From Gracilimonas sp031580945 (GTDB lineage: Bacteria > Bacteroidota > Rhodothermia > Balneolales > Balneolaceae): DNA of 7,877 bases. The position numbers and the translations under genes were made by a program. The DNA is taken from contig JAVLBT010000136.1 of assembly GCA_031580945.1 (NCBI GenBank), positions 1 to 7,877 of the forward strand. Direction: 5' to 3'. Below the pieces are notes generated by a model, which searched no databases, was not told the origin of the DNA, and was given only the letters and a program-made list of their open reading frames with translations. Below are positions 1 to 6,821 of this stretch, one piece after another. Each line of letters opens with the position of its first letter. The stretch's first letter is position 1.

Positions 1-30
1 CCTCCCTCAATGGAGGACTTTCTTTCTATT
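1..30. terminator. Truncated hairpin at the window edge, possible terminator
   Basis: A 5-bp inverted repeat, CCTCC at 1-5 and GGAGG at 12-16, has a 6-nt loop and is followed on the plus strand by a T-rich stretch (ACTTTCTTTCTATT). This looks like the right part of a rho-independent terminator for a plus-strand gene lying left of the window. The stem could extend further left, where the bases are not visible. It could instead serve transcripts of the minus-strand receptor gene. The call is weak because the stem is short and cut by the edge. Confidence 0.35.
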
Positions 31-84
31 AAAAATTTTTCTTTGGTAGTAACATCGCAGGTTCTCCAAACTTTGTTCAGAGGA

Positions 85-144
85 AATGGTTATTGGAAAT
101 TTGTTACAAGTATGATCCGAATAACAATTCAACCAATAACCATT
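85..144 (-). terminator. Long hairpin just after the receptor stop codon
   Basis: A perfect 12-bp inverted repeat (AATGGTTATTGG at 85-96, CCAATAACCATT at 133-144) encloses a second 6-bp pairing (TTGTTA at 101-106, TAACAA at 122-127), giving a two-step stem with an internal loop. On the minus strand it begins 7 nt after the TGA stop of the TonB-dependent receptor. No run of U follows the stem on that strand, so it is not a textbook intrinsic terminator. It may be a 3'-end stabilising or processing structure or a U-poor terminator. The structure is directly visible; its role is inferred. Confidence 0.5.
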
Positions 145-151
145 AACTAAA

Positions 152-3151
152 TCAAAATAAATACCGAACTGAAAACTGAATTTGTCTTGGTGGACTCGCG
201 TTTTTACGAACCAGCAAACCGGAAGCGGCCGGTCCTACCTGAATTTGATTACTTTGGGTCGCATTATTGGCATAGCCACTTAGATTTTGCGTGTTGAAGA
301 TATTGAATATATCTGCCCGGAGTTCCAGTTTTTGTCCGTTTCCAAACGGTGCCTGATACTGAATGCCCGCATCAAAGGTGGTGGCCCAGGGTAAACGGTC
401 GCTATTTCTGGATTCACCCGGACTTCGGTCGCTGTTTCCAACATAAGCATCACCAAAAGAACGGCCATCTCCATTCAGATCTGTTGTACCATAGATACTC
501 GCATCGGGAATTCGGTTGATGGGCTGCCCGCTCTGCAGGAGTGTAGCCATATTTACGGAAAATCCATCAAAAGCATACCAGCTAAATAATCCACTGATCA
601 CGTGGGTTCGATCATTGATGGAAGGGCCCCATTCTTTTCCAAAATTATTGGCATCCTCTGCTCTAAAGTTAATGTCCTCTGTATTGTTTCTTAGCTCAGA
701 GAGTGTATAGGAGATGCGGTATGAGTAGTTATCATTCAAACGCGATTTCTGAAGGTTGAAGCTCGCTGCCCAATATCTGGATTGGCCGGCGGTTTCGGTC
801 ATCACTACATTTCGGCCGATTCCGCGCAACGTATCACCATCAACGATGCTGTAGGTCCCGTTTTGATCTGAAAATATGGGTACCGGGCGGGTGAGATCTG
901 CTTGCTCCTGTGAGCGTACTGTAACGTTATCTGGATCATTCAGCGGATAGGGCGCCGGGGCATTCAGGTCGCGAAGGCGGAATAGATTTTCTGACCGTGA
1001 ATGCATGACATCCACATAAAACAATTTATCATCTCCCAACTGTCGCTGATAACCTATCGAGAACTGATGGGTATAGGGATTATCGTATCCATCCGGATTT
1101 AAGATCCGAAGCGAGTTACTGAAAATATTATTTCGGTTGGCTGTGATCTCGTTCGAGGTAGGACCATTTGGAAAAGGAGCGTTGTTGATTCCTGCTGACA
1201 CATTTCCATTAAAGGTAACAGCATCCAGGTCGGTATCCTCTGGCAAAATTCCCTGATCGATCAACTCCTGAAGCTGCACCTTGAAATCAGCGGCAGTAGA
1301 GTTTTGCTGAAGGGCATCGCTGTACACCGAATACACGATCTTATCATAAAAGATCCCATAACCGCCTCTGAAACTGCTTCTATTATTTAACTTGTAATTG
1401 AAGTTGAATCGGGGAGCTATGTTATTAAAATCACCGGAATCTCCCCCACCAACCGAAAGATCATCGTAATCATATCTCAAGCCAAAAGTAAGATTCAAGT
1501 TGGAGTTCACCGAGTACAGGTCTTCCACATAAAAACTGTAGATGTTTTGAGTGGTTCCAAAGCGTGTCGGGCGAAGTTCTACTGCGTAACTTAGCACCTG
1601 AGCGTTTGTCGGCAGATCATTGATATTCAGCGATGAACCCAGGTTTTGATCTCTCAAGGCATTCAACTGAGCCTGATCAAGCTGAATCGTGTAGTTGCCA
1701 AATTCATTACCTCCACCCAGCAGAGCGTGATTTGCACTCAATACACTCGCTCCTACTTTAAAGGTGTGATTGTTTTTTTGGTACGTGAAATTTTGCTGAA
1801 CCTGGACTGTGTTCTCGATATTATCGAATTCAAATCCGGGATTTCCAACCACGGCTATAGTTTGACCAGAGGGCCCCAAAACCGTTGCAGCCGGACTGTC
1901 GGGATTATTTGGATTGCTGTAGTTCCACCGGAAACGGGAATACTGCAGATTGGTTTCTCCACTCCATCCGCCAATTCGGTAACTGTTTTTTAGTGCCGCC
2001 AAAAAGGAATTTCGATCCTGACTATTTCCAGCTGAAGGAAAGGTAACTCCTCCATCCAGCCCTCCACCCTGTCTCTCAATATTGATGAGTCCTGAGTTTA
2101 CACGAAGCGACGACCTAAAGTTTGGGGACCAGGTGTGGTCCAATTTTCCAGATAGCAAGGTAAAGCGATTCTGCCCTGGCACGGTTTCATTCACGCCAAG
2201 CTGTGGAGAATTCAATAAATTATCTTTCAGGTCAAAGATCTGTTCAGCATTGATATAATAAAAAGTCTTGTCTTCTTTAATGGGACCGCCAATGCCAAAA
2301 CCAAACTGATGGCGCTGAAAACCTTCTTTTACCTGATTCCCTGACAGATCGCGTTGGGCAAAATCGGACTGTCCATCCACAATGGAGCCGGGACGTACCA
2401 TATAAAAAGCTTCTCCACCCAACTCATTACCTCCCGATTTCGTGGTCATGTTAAAAACCCCATTTCCGGATAGTCCGTACTCAGTGGAATAATTGTTGGT
2501 TAAAACGGTGACATTTTGAACAAAACCAGTAGGGATTGGAAATTTTGGACCTCCCAGGAACTGCTCGTTATTGTCCATACCATCAATCAGATAATTGGTG
2601 AAAAGTGAGTTTGCCCCATTGATGCTCACGGTAGGAGCTTCAGGATAAAACCCGGTGGCCTGCGTTACATTTGGCAAGCGGTATAATGCCTTATTGATAT
2701 CTCGTGCTTCTACCGGCAAGCTTTCCAGTTCCTCACTGCTAAGTTCAGATGCCACTTCCGCATTAATGGTATTTATTCTGGTAATAGGCGCCTGAACCGT
2801 AATTTCTTCCAGTGTCACCGTACTTTTACGGGCGATCACCATGGTAATACTTCGGGTGGTATTGGAGCGAAGCTGAAGCGGATCAGACGAAAGGCCATAA
2901 AAATCGCTGTCTTCTGGAATATTGACCACATACGCTCCGGTTGTTGACAAATTGGTACGCCGGACTTTGCCCTGCTTATCGGTGGTTGCTGTTTCAGAAT
3001 ATCCGATATCCTGATTTGAAATGATCAACTGTACATCTGAAATGGCTTGCCCGTCTTCGCGGTCCACAACCGCTATTTCTAATCCGGATTGAGCAAAAAT
3101 AGAAATAGCACATAATAATACTGCGGCTGTTGTTAGTATTAGTTTTTTCAT
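152..3151 (-). CDS. Oar-like TonB-dependent outer-membrane receptor with carboxypeptidase-regulatory-like domain
   Basis: This is a 999-residue outer-membrane protein expected to take up a substrate using TonB-ExbBD energy. A signal peptide is clear (MKK, hydrophobic 4-19, cleavage near AQ at 20-21). Residues about 23-107 form a carboxypeptidase-regulatory-like beta-sandwich. A TonB-box-like segment follows (LEEITVQ, 114-120), then a plug at about 131-240 with the family signatures INGANS, IDGMDN (189-194) and NMTTKSGG. The rest is a beta barrel rich in alternating aromatic strands, ending in RYLF with the C-terminal Phe typical of outer-membrane proteins. Length and organisation match the Oar/Cna-B-like receptor subfamily, which lacks a SusD partner; no SusD gene is seen here. 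It lies 81 bp downstream of the DUF2064 gene on the same strand, with no obvious terminator between, so co-transcription is possible. The ATG is preceded by an A/T-rich stretch with no clear Shine-Dalgarno. The substrate cannot be read from sequence. Confidence 0.93.
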   Translation of the reverse strand: MKKLILTTAAVLLCAISIFAQSGLEIAVVDREDGQAISDVQLIISNQDIGYSETATTDKQGKVRRTNLSTTGAYVVNIPEDSDFYGLSSDPLQLRSNTTRSITMVIARKSTVTLEEITVQAPITRINTINAEVASELSSEELESLPVEARDINKALYRLPNVTQATGFYPEAPTVSINGANSLFTNYLIDGMDNNEQFLGGPKFPIPTGFVQNVTVLTNNYSTEYGLSGNGVFNMTTKSGGNELGGEAFYMVRPGSIVDGQSDFAQRDLSGNQVKEGFQRHQFGFGIGGPIKEDKTFYYINAEQIFDLKDNLLNSPQLGVNETVPGQNRFTLLSGKLDHTWSPNFRSSLRVNSGLINIERQGGGLDGGVTFPSAGNSQDRNSFLAALKNSYRIGGWSGETNLQYSRFRWNYSNPNNPDSPAATVLGPSGQTIAVVGNPGFEFDNIENTVQVQQNFTYQKNNHTFKVGASVLSANHALLGGGNEFGNYTIQLDQAQLNALRDQNLGSSLNINDLPTNAQVLSYAVELRPTRFGTTQNIYSFYVEDLYSVNSNLNLTFGLRYDYDDLSVGGGDSGDFNNIAPRFNFNYKLNNRSSFRGGYGIFYDKIVYSVYSDALQQNSTAADFKVQLQELIDQGILPEDTDLDAVTFNGNVSAGINNAPFPNGPTSNEITANRNNIFSNSLRILNPDGYDNPYTHQFSIGYQRQLGDDKLFYVDVMHSRSENLFRLRDLNAPAPYPLNDPDNVTVRSQEQADLTRPVPIFSDQNGTYSIVDGDTLRGIGRNVVMTETAGQSRYWAASFNLQKSRLNDNYSYRISYTLSELRNNTEDINFRAEDANNFGKEWGPSINDRTHVISGLFSWYAFDGFSVNMATLLQSGQPINRIPDASIYGTTDLNGDGRSFGDAYVGNSDRSPGESRNSDRLPWATTFDAGIQYQAPFGNGQKLELRADIFNIFNTQNLSGYANNATQSNQIQVGPAASGLLVRKNASPPRQIQFSVRYLF

Positions 3152-3232
3152 TGGTATATCTGACTTTAATTTTTGAATACACGACGTACTATCATCATAG
3201 ATGCCGCGTAGAAGTTGAATTTTAATCGAGTG

Positions 3233-3955
3233 TTAGTCAGACAGAAAAGGTGGGCCTCTTAGCAGAATATTGTGGCTAAGATACGTACTCTTTAAAAAGT
3301 GTAGGGAGGAATAAAAAGTAGGCTGGAAATTTTCCAGTATAGATAAAATTTTTCTCTTTAAAACCCTTAAAAAATCTTCCGGATGAATGTATTCGATAAA
3401 ATCCAGCAGATCTTTTTTATTATCCAGATCTGCAAATGTTTCGAGCAATGTAACACGTTGGTTTTCAGAGAAATGCTCTATAATCTTTTTGAGAAGCTGA
3501 TCGGTATTCCAGGGTAATTCCTTGATCAATGAGGAATCGAAAACATCCTTGCTGAAACCCATCAACCAGGTGCCCCCATCCATCGCAGGTCCAATTACGA
3601 TATCTGATATTCGGCCTTCTAATTGGTCAGCAGCAGCTGAGATATGTGAAGAATCCAGCTTTGGAGTGTCATTCCCCACCACGATAGCATGCTCGTATCC
3701 TTGCCGGTAAACATGCTCAAAGGCAGAAACGAGTTTTTCCCCAAAGTTTGCTCCCTCCTGATTATTTTCATCAAAAACAAAATTCGGAAGTCCGGTTTCG
3801 TTAATCTGTTGGCAAGTGTGAGACCTCAGTAAGGCAGCGATCCTGAAGTTCTTGTAAAACTCTTTTCCCGAAACAAAAGATTTCTGCTGAGCCTCTTTCC
3901 ATGGACTCAGGCTGAAATAAATAATGGCTGTATTTGATCGATGACCTGTATGCAT
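3233..3955 (-). CDS. DUF2064 / TIGR04282-type GT-A-fold glycosyltransferase-like protein
   Basis: A 240-residue cytoplasmic protein with no signal peptide. Visible signatures are VVGNDTPKL (92-100), corresponding to the family GxDxPxL metal/nucleotide motif; GPAMDGGTWLMG (122-133), corresponding to GPxxDGGxxLxG; ELPWNT (146-151); and DLDNKKDL (176-183), the usual C-terminal DxDxxxDL element. These place it in DUF2064/TIGR04282, first named rSAM/selenodomain-associated transferase 1 and often annotated as an arsenosugar-biosynthesis glycosyltransferase. The N-terminal strand (TAIIYFSLSPWKEAQQKSF) lacks the PxxGxVKTR loop of canonical members, so nucleotide-sugar binding may differ. A basic, hydrophobic tail of about 45 residues (from about 195) follows the conserved core. 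It lies 40 bp after the DUF547 gene on the same strand, probably in one operon. The start is the only in-frame ATG fitting the first strand. Family is fairly certain; substrate is unknown. Confidence 0.82.
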   Translation of the reverse strand: MHTGHRSNTAIIYFSLSPWKEAQQKSFVSGKEFYKNFRIAALLRSHTCQQINETGLPNFVFDENNQEGANFGEKLVSAFEHVYRQGYEHAIVVGNDTPKLDSSHISAAADQLEGRISDIVIGPAMDGGTWLMGFSKDVFDSSLIKELPWNTDQLLKKIIEHFSENQRVTLLETFADLDNKKDLLDFIEYIHPEDFLRVLKRKILSILENFQPTFYSSLHFLKSTYLSHNILLRGPPFLSD

Positions 3956-3995
3956 TCAGTTATTTTTTATTTAACCATCCATTCTATTACTCAGT

Positions 3996-4796
3996 TCAAA
4001 TGTCCTGATAATTATCGAGTTCCAAAGTCCAGTCGTATTCCTTATAGGAGATAGAAGGATCTGCATTTTCCGGGATCACTTCATAATCTTTTAGCATTTG
4101 AATGGCTCCGGACGGCCCCCCGAAATCGGCCCGAAACCAGCTCATGAGCCGGTTGACTTCTACTTCATTTTCGTCCGGATAATAGTCGGTCGTTTGTTCC
4201 AGATAATTTTTGGTGGTGATATCAAGCTGTTCTTCCACACGTTCGGGATCATATACAGCGATATATGGACAGCTGGCAGCCCCACAATTCAGGGCGAAGT
4301 GGATCCGGGGATCCACATCATCCCACCAAAAGCGTTCCACAAAATCATCGACAAACCACTGATTTAAGTAACCCATAGAGAGTTTGATCTTGGATCGGCG
4401 CATGATTCCATGCTCAATGTCATCAAAGCTTAATTTTTTACCCGCGATCACTACTTGCGGAGAGGTGAAAAAGTTATATCCCACCCAGCTGTCCCGATCT
4501 TCAAAAAGCTCCGGTTCTTCCAGTAGAAGAATCTGCACATATGCATTATAAATATTTAGCCAGAACGCTTTTTTCTTTGATTCTGTATTCAGCTCGCGAT
4601 ATAGTTCATCTTCTGAAGCATTTGCCAAACGATCGGTGATAGTTTCAAAATTTTTATCATCACGGACTGCTTTTACCAGTTCCATGGATAGTTCTACATA
4701 GCCCAAATTTTTAAGACTATCTTGTTTATTAGAATGTTCATGGTCCAAAGCAACCGTTTGAACAAGTATAGCCGTAAGTAATGTAAGTAGCATCAT
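3996..4796 (-). CDS. Exported DUF547 domain protein
   Basis: A 266-residue protein with a short hydrophobic N-terminus (MMLLTLLTAILVQTVA) that should act as a signal peptide or anchor, so the domain is probably periplasmic. The n-region has no Lys/Arg, which is unusual, but no upstream in-frame ATG was found. DUF547 signatures are clear: KAFWLNIYNAY (76-86), IEHGIMRR (127-134), HFALNCGAASCP (166-177, with His166, Cys171 and Cys176), and a terminal YDWTLEL (254-260). The invariant His and Cys residues could form an active or metal site, but the family has no settled bacterial activity that I can name. I recall DUF547 genes as frequent neighbours of ArsS and the TIGR04282/04283 transferases, which fits this locus. 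It is the first gene of the minus-strand run and is divergent from the DUF3047 gene. Confidence 0.88.
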   Translation of the reverse strand: MMLLTLLTAILVQTVALDHEHSNKQDSLKNLGYVELSMELVKAVRDDKNFETITDRLANASEDELYRELNTESKKKAFWLNIYNAYVQILLLEEPELFEDRDSWVGYNFFTSPQVVIAGKKLSFDDIEHGIMRRSKIKLSMGYLNQWFVDDFVERFWWDDVDPRIHFALNCGAASCPYIAVYDPERVEEQLDITTKNYLEQTTDYYPDENEVEVNRLMSWFRADFGGPSGAIQMLKDYEVIPENADPSISYKEYDWTLELDNYQDI

Positions 4797-4933
4797 GTGT
4801 GTTATTTTATCGTTTGTTATCTGGACGAACCGAGCTAAAAAAATCTTACTTCATTCGTTTCGTAAGTTTCTTGGATGTAGATCCATCTAATCTGTCTAAA
4901 GTTACGTATTCTTTATCCAAACAGATTTATCTT
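4797..4933. promoter_or_regulatory. Divergent intergenic region between the DUF547 and DUF3047 genes
   Basis: These 137 bp separate two divergently transcribed genes, so they must hold promoters for both arms. The minus strand contains TAACTTTA (complement of about 4897-4904), a 7/8 match to the Bacteroidota -7 box TAnnTTTG. The nearest upstream TTTG is only 13 bp away rather than the usual 19-21, so the call is not firm. A small inverted repeat, TGGAT (4872-4876) and ATCCA (4881-4885) with a 4-bp spacer, and a second one, CTTAC (4845-4849) and GTAAG (4862-4866), could be operator half-sites. No clear Shine-Dalgarno precedes either start. Confidence 0.4.
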
Positions 4934-5707
4934 ATGAAAATGATCAAAAAAATAGCAGTTCCCACGGCACATATATTATTCAGTACGATATTGTTGAGCG
5001 TTAATGCATACGCACAAAATCCCATACAGCTAAACCCTGACAGCACAAAACAATTTGTGTTAGACCCGGCGGATTTTGACCCCGATGATAAAAATGCCAA
5101 AATATTACGTCATGAGCCTTTCGGGAATAAAAAAGAAGCGGTTTATGAGCGTGATGTCAAAGTTGACGGTACTCCGGTTATCAAAGCAACAAGCGATGAG
5201 GCAATATCCAGCGTGACCACTTCCCTCAGGGCCGATCCAAACGAATTTAGTTCTTTGGAATGGGAATGGAAAATTGACAAAGTTCTTGAATCAGGTGATC
5301 TCACCAAAAAAGACGGAGATGATTTTGTGGCCCGCATTTATGTCACTTTTGATTACCCTGTAAGTGAACTTCCATTTGGGGAAAAGTTAAGATATCGGAC
5401 TTACACTACCTTTACTTCGTTTAATATTCCGCTACGCTCGTTGAATTATGTGTGGGCCAGTAAGGAGGAAGTTGGAACCATTGCCGAAAGTCCTTTTACG
5501 AATTGGGTTCAGTATATTGTTGTAAACTCAGGAAATGAAAAAGCCGGTGAATGGATCACACTGAAACGAAATATCGTTGAAGATTACAGGAATGCTTTTG
5601 GGGAAGAACCTCGTGATATTACAGGTATCACCATCATGACAGATTCCGATAATACCGAGGAAACTACCAAAGCCTGGTTTGGACGTATTACGCTGTCACA
5701 GGAATAA
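4934..5707 (+). CDS. Exported DUF3047 domain protein
   Basis: A 257-residue protein. The open frame extends 135 bp further upstream to 4799, but the start at 4934 is preferred because it puts a normal signal peptide at the N-terminus: Lys at 2, 5 and 6, a hydrophobic core at about 8-24, and an AYA|Q cleavage site at 25-28. The mature part matches DUF3047: SSLEWEWKIDK (106-116), KDGDDFVARIYVTF (126-139), NYVW (171-174), WITLKRNIVEDYRNAFG (207-223) and GITIMTDSDNT (231-241), followed by AWFGRITL. The family looks like a secreted, mostly beta protein resembling carbohydrate-binding sandwiches; no enzymatic activity is established that I know of. It is followed after 15 bp by the TIGR04283-type glycosyltransferase, so the two are very likely co-transcribed. 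Family assignment is strong, function unknown. Confidence 0.88.
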   Translation: MKMIKKIAVPTAHILFSTILLSVNAYAQNPIQLNPDSTKQFVLDPADFDPDDKNAKILRHEPFGNKKEAVYERDVKVDGTPVIKATSDEAISSVTTSLRADPNEFSSLEWEWKIDKVLESGDLTKKDGDDFVARIYVTFDYPVSELPFGEKLRYRTYTTFTSFNIPLRSLNYVWASKEEVGTIAESPFTNWVQYIVVNSGNEKAGEWITLKRNIVEDYRNAFGEEPRDITGITIMTDSDNTEETTKAWFGRITLSQE

Positions 5708-5722
5708 AATTAAGTTTAAAAG

Positions 5723-6421
5723 ATGAGCATCAGTATCGTTATTCCCGTCTACAATGAGTCGGGACAAATTTTAGAATTACTGAATCACCTAAAGCAAAAT
5801 AGCCAAAATTCTGTGGAGGATATCCTGGTAGTAGATGGCCAAAGCTCGGATGATACGGTTCAAAAAGTCCGAGCTGCAGGATTTACCTGCTTGATCTCCC
5901 CGGAAAAAGGGCGGGCCGCTCAGATGAACCTTGGCGCCCGAAAAACTAACGGAGACCTACTCTATTTTGTACATGCCGACTCCATTCCTCCCACAACTTA
6001 CGTTTCAGATATTTTGGAAGCAGTCCGCGATGGGGCTGAGTCAGGTTGTTACCGGTTTACCTTTGATTCCTCTCATCCACTTTTAAAGGTCAATGCCTGG
6101 TTTACTCGTTTTGACCGACTGATGTGCCGGGGTGGCGATCAAACGTTGTTTATTATTAGAGATGTTTTTGAGGAACTGGATGGATTCAAAGATTACGCGA
6201 TCATGGAAGATTTTGAAATGATCCGACGGCTCAGAGAACGGAACACCTTCCGGATACTGCCTAAAGAAGTAACAGTTTCAGCACGTAAATATGAAGAGAA
6301 CAGCTATCTGAAAGTGAATTTTATAAATCTCATTATCTTTACGATGTTCTATTTTGGAGCCTCCGAAAACACCATGCTTCATGCCTATAAAAGCCTGATC
6401 TCCGGTACAAAATTCGGATAG
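5723..6421 (+). CDS. TIGR04283-type family 2 glycosyltransferase (arsenosugar / rSAM-selenodomain-associated)
   Basis: A 232-residue GT-A glycosyltransferase, probably at the cytoplasmic face of the inner membrane. Motifs in order are IPVYNE (7-12) for nucleotide binding, VVDGQSSDDT (36-45), the TIGR04283 hallmark GRAAQMNLGA (63-72), FVHADSIPP (82-90, where HADS holds the DxD-equivalent metal-binding Asp86), RGGDQTLFI (136-144) and MEDFEMIRRL (161-170, with the acceptor-base ED). The C-terminal segment at about 197-212 is hydrophobic and may contact the membrane. The length is usual for TIGR04283, named rSAM/selenodomain-associated transferase 2 and now annotated as an arsenosugar-biosynthesis glycosyltransferase because of its association with ArsS. 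Its usual partner, TIGR04282, lies at 3233-3955 on the other strand. Start ATG sits 15 bp after the DUF3047 stop, behind only a weak A/G-rich stretch. The sugar donor and acceptor are not determinable from sequence. Confidence 0.9.
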   Translation: MSISIVIPVYNESGQILELLNHLKQNSQNSVEDILVVDGQSSDDTVQKVRAAGFTCLISPEKGRAAQMNLGARKTNGDLLYFVHADSIPPTTYVSDILEAVRDGAESGCYRFTFDSSHPLLKVNAWFTRFDRLMCRGGDQTLFIIRDVFEELDGFKDYAIMEDFEMIRRLRERNTFRILPKEVTVSARKYEENSYLKVNFINLIIFTMFYFGASENTMLHAYKSLISGTKFG

Positions 6422-6439
6422 CTGATCCGTTAATTTTCC
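6415..6439. terminator. Short hairpin in the convergent gap, candidate bidirectional terminator
   Basis: CGGAT at 6415-6419 and ATCCG at 6425-6429 form a 5-bp stem with a 5-nt loop. It begins over the stop codon of the glycosyltransferase gene and fills the 8-bp space before the ytxJ stop. Each strand has a short T-rich tail (TTAATTTT on plus, AATTTTG on minus). It is weak for a terminator, but it is the only candidate in this tight convergent junction. Confidence 0.35.
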
Positions 6440-6768
6440 TTCAGGCTGGGGAGAATATTATTGCTTTTAATTTGCCAATGTGAACCTTCCCAAACCACCT
6501 TTCCATTTTTAAGTACCAGCACTTGTGGCGATTCGTGCCGTATTCCAAATTCCTGTGCAATTGCATTTGATACGGGTCTATCCTGAATCACATTAACCAG
6601 GTGCAGATCTGCTGAATTTCGAAATTCATCTGCTTCCGCTTCTAATTCCTGCTTCGCTATAAAACTTACACCACAACTCGGGCTATGTTTGTAGATCAGC
6701 TGAGGCTGCTTTTCTGACCTTTCCAATAAGCCGTTGAGATCTTCAATGCCTGAAATATTGTTCCACAT
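6430..6768 (-). CDS. ytxJ: Bacillithiol-system redox-active protein YtxJ, monothiol thioredoxin-like
   Basis: A 112-residue cytoplasmic thioredoxin-fold protein of the YtxJ/DUF2847 family, proposed to act as a monothiol bacilliredoxin that removes bacillithiol from mixed disulfides. Family signatures are LIYKHSPSCGVS (24-35), holding the only cysteine (Cys32), DRPVSNAIAQEFGIRHESPQVLVLKNG (63-89) with the cis-Pro at 81, and SHWQI (96-100). The open frame runs back to 6846, but that start would overlap the upstream hydrolase gene and add a 26-residue non-family extension. The ATG at 6768 gives the usual N-terminus (MWNNISGIEDLNGLLE) and has purine-rich AGGAAAAGAAG upstream. It follows the hydrolase gene by 53 bp on the same strand, probably as an operon. 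Its presence implies that the host makes bacillithiol; the biosynthesis genes (bshA-C) are not in the window. Confidence 0.88.
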   Translation of the reverse strand: MWNNISGIEDLNGLLERSEKQPQLIYKHSPSCGVSFIAKQELEAEADEFRNSADLHLVNVIQDRPVSNAIAQEFGIRHESPQVLVLKNGKVVWEGSHWQIKSNNILPSLKEN

Positions 6769-6821
6769 ATTTTTTACTTCTTTTCCTGATATCATTGATT
6801 TAATAAAATTAGTTAAAACGC

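Noticed and set aside
1646..1993. 115-codon plus-strand open frame inside the receptor gene
   Set aside because: It is antisense to a clearly conserved barrel region and has no recognisable domain or ribosome-binding site.
2994..3182. 62-codon minus-strand frame overlapping the receptor start
   Set aside because: It overlaps the receptor signal peptide in another frame, is Cys- and Arg-rich without family resemblance, and has no start signal.
4007..4016. 10-bp palindrome GATAATTATC near the end of the DUF547 gene
   Set aside because: It is short, AT-rich and within coding sequence; expected by chance.
4098..4367. 89-codon plus-strand open frame inside the DUF547 gene
   Set aside because: It lies opposite the conserved DUF547 core and its composition fits a shadow frame.
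4805..4815. TAAAAT-like -10 box on the minus strand before the DUF547 start
   Set aside because: It is only about 8 nt from the start codon and has no matching -35 element.
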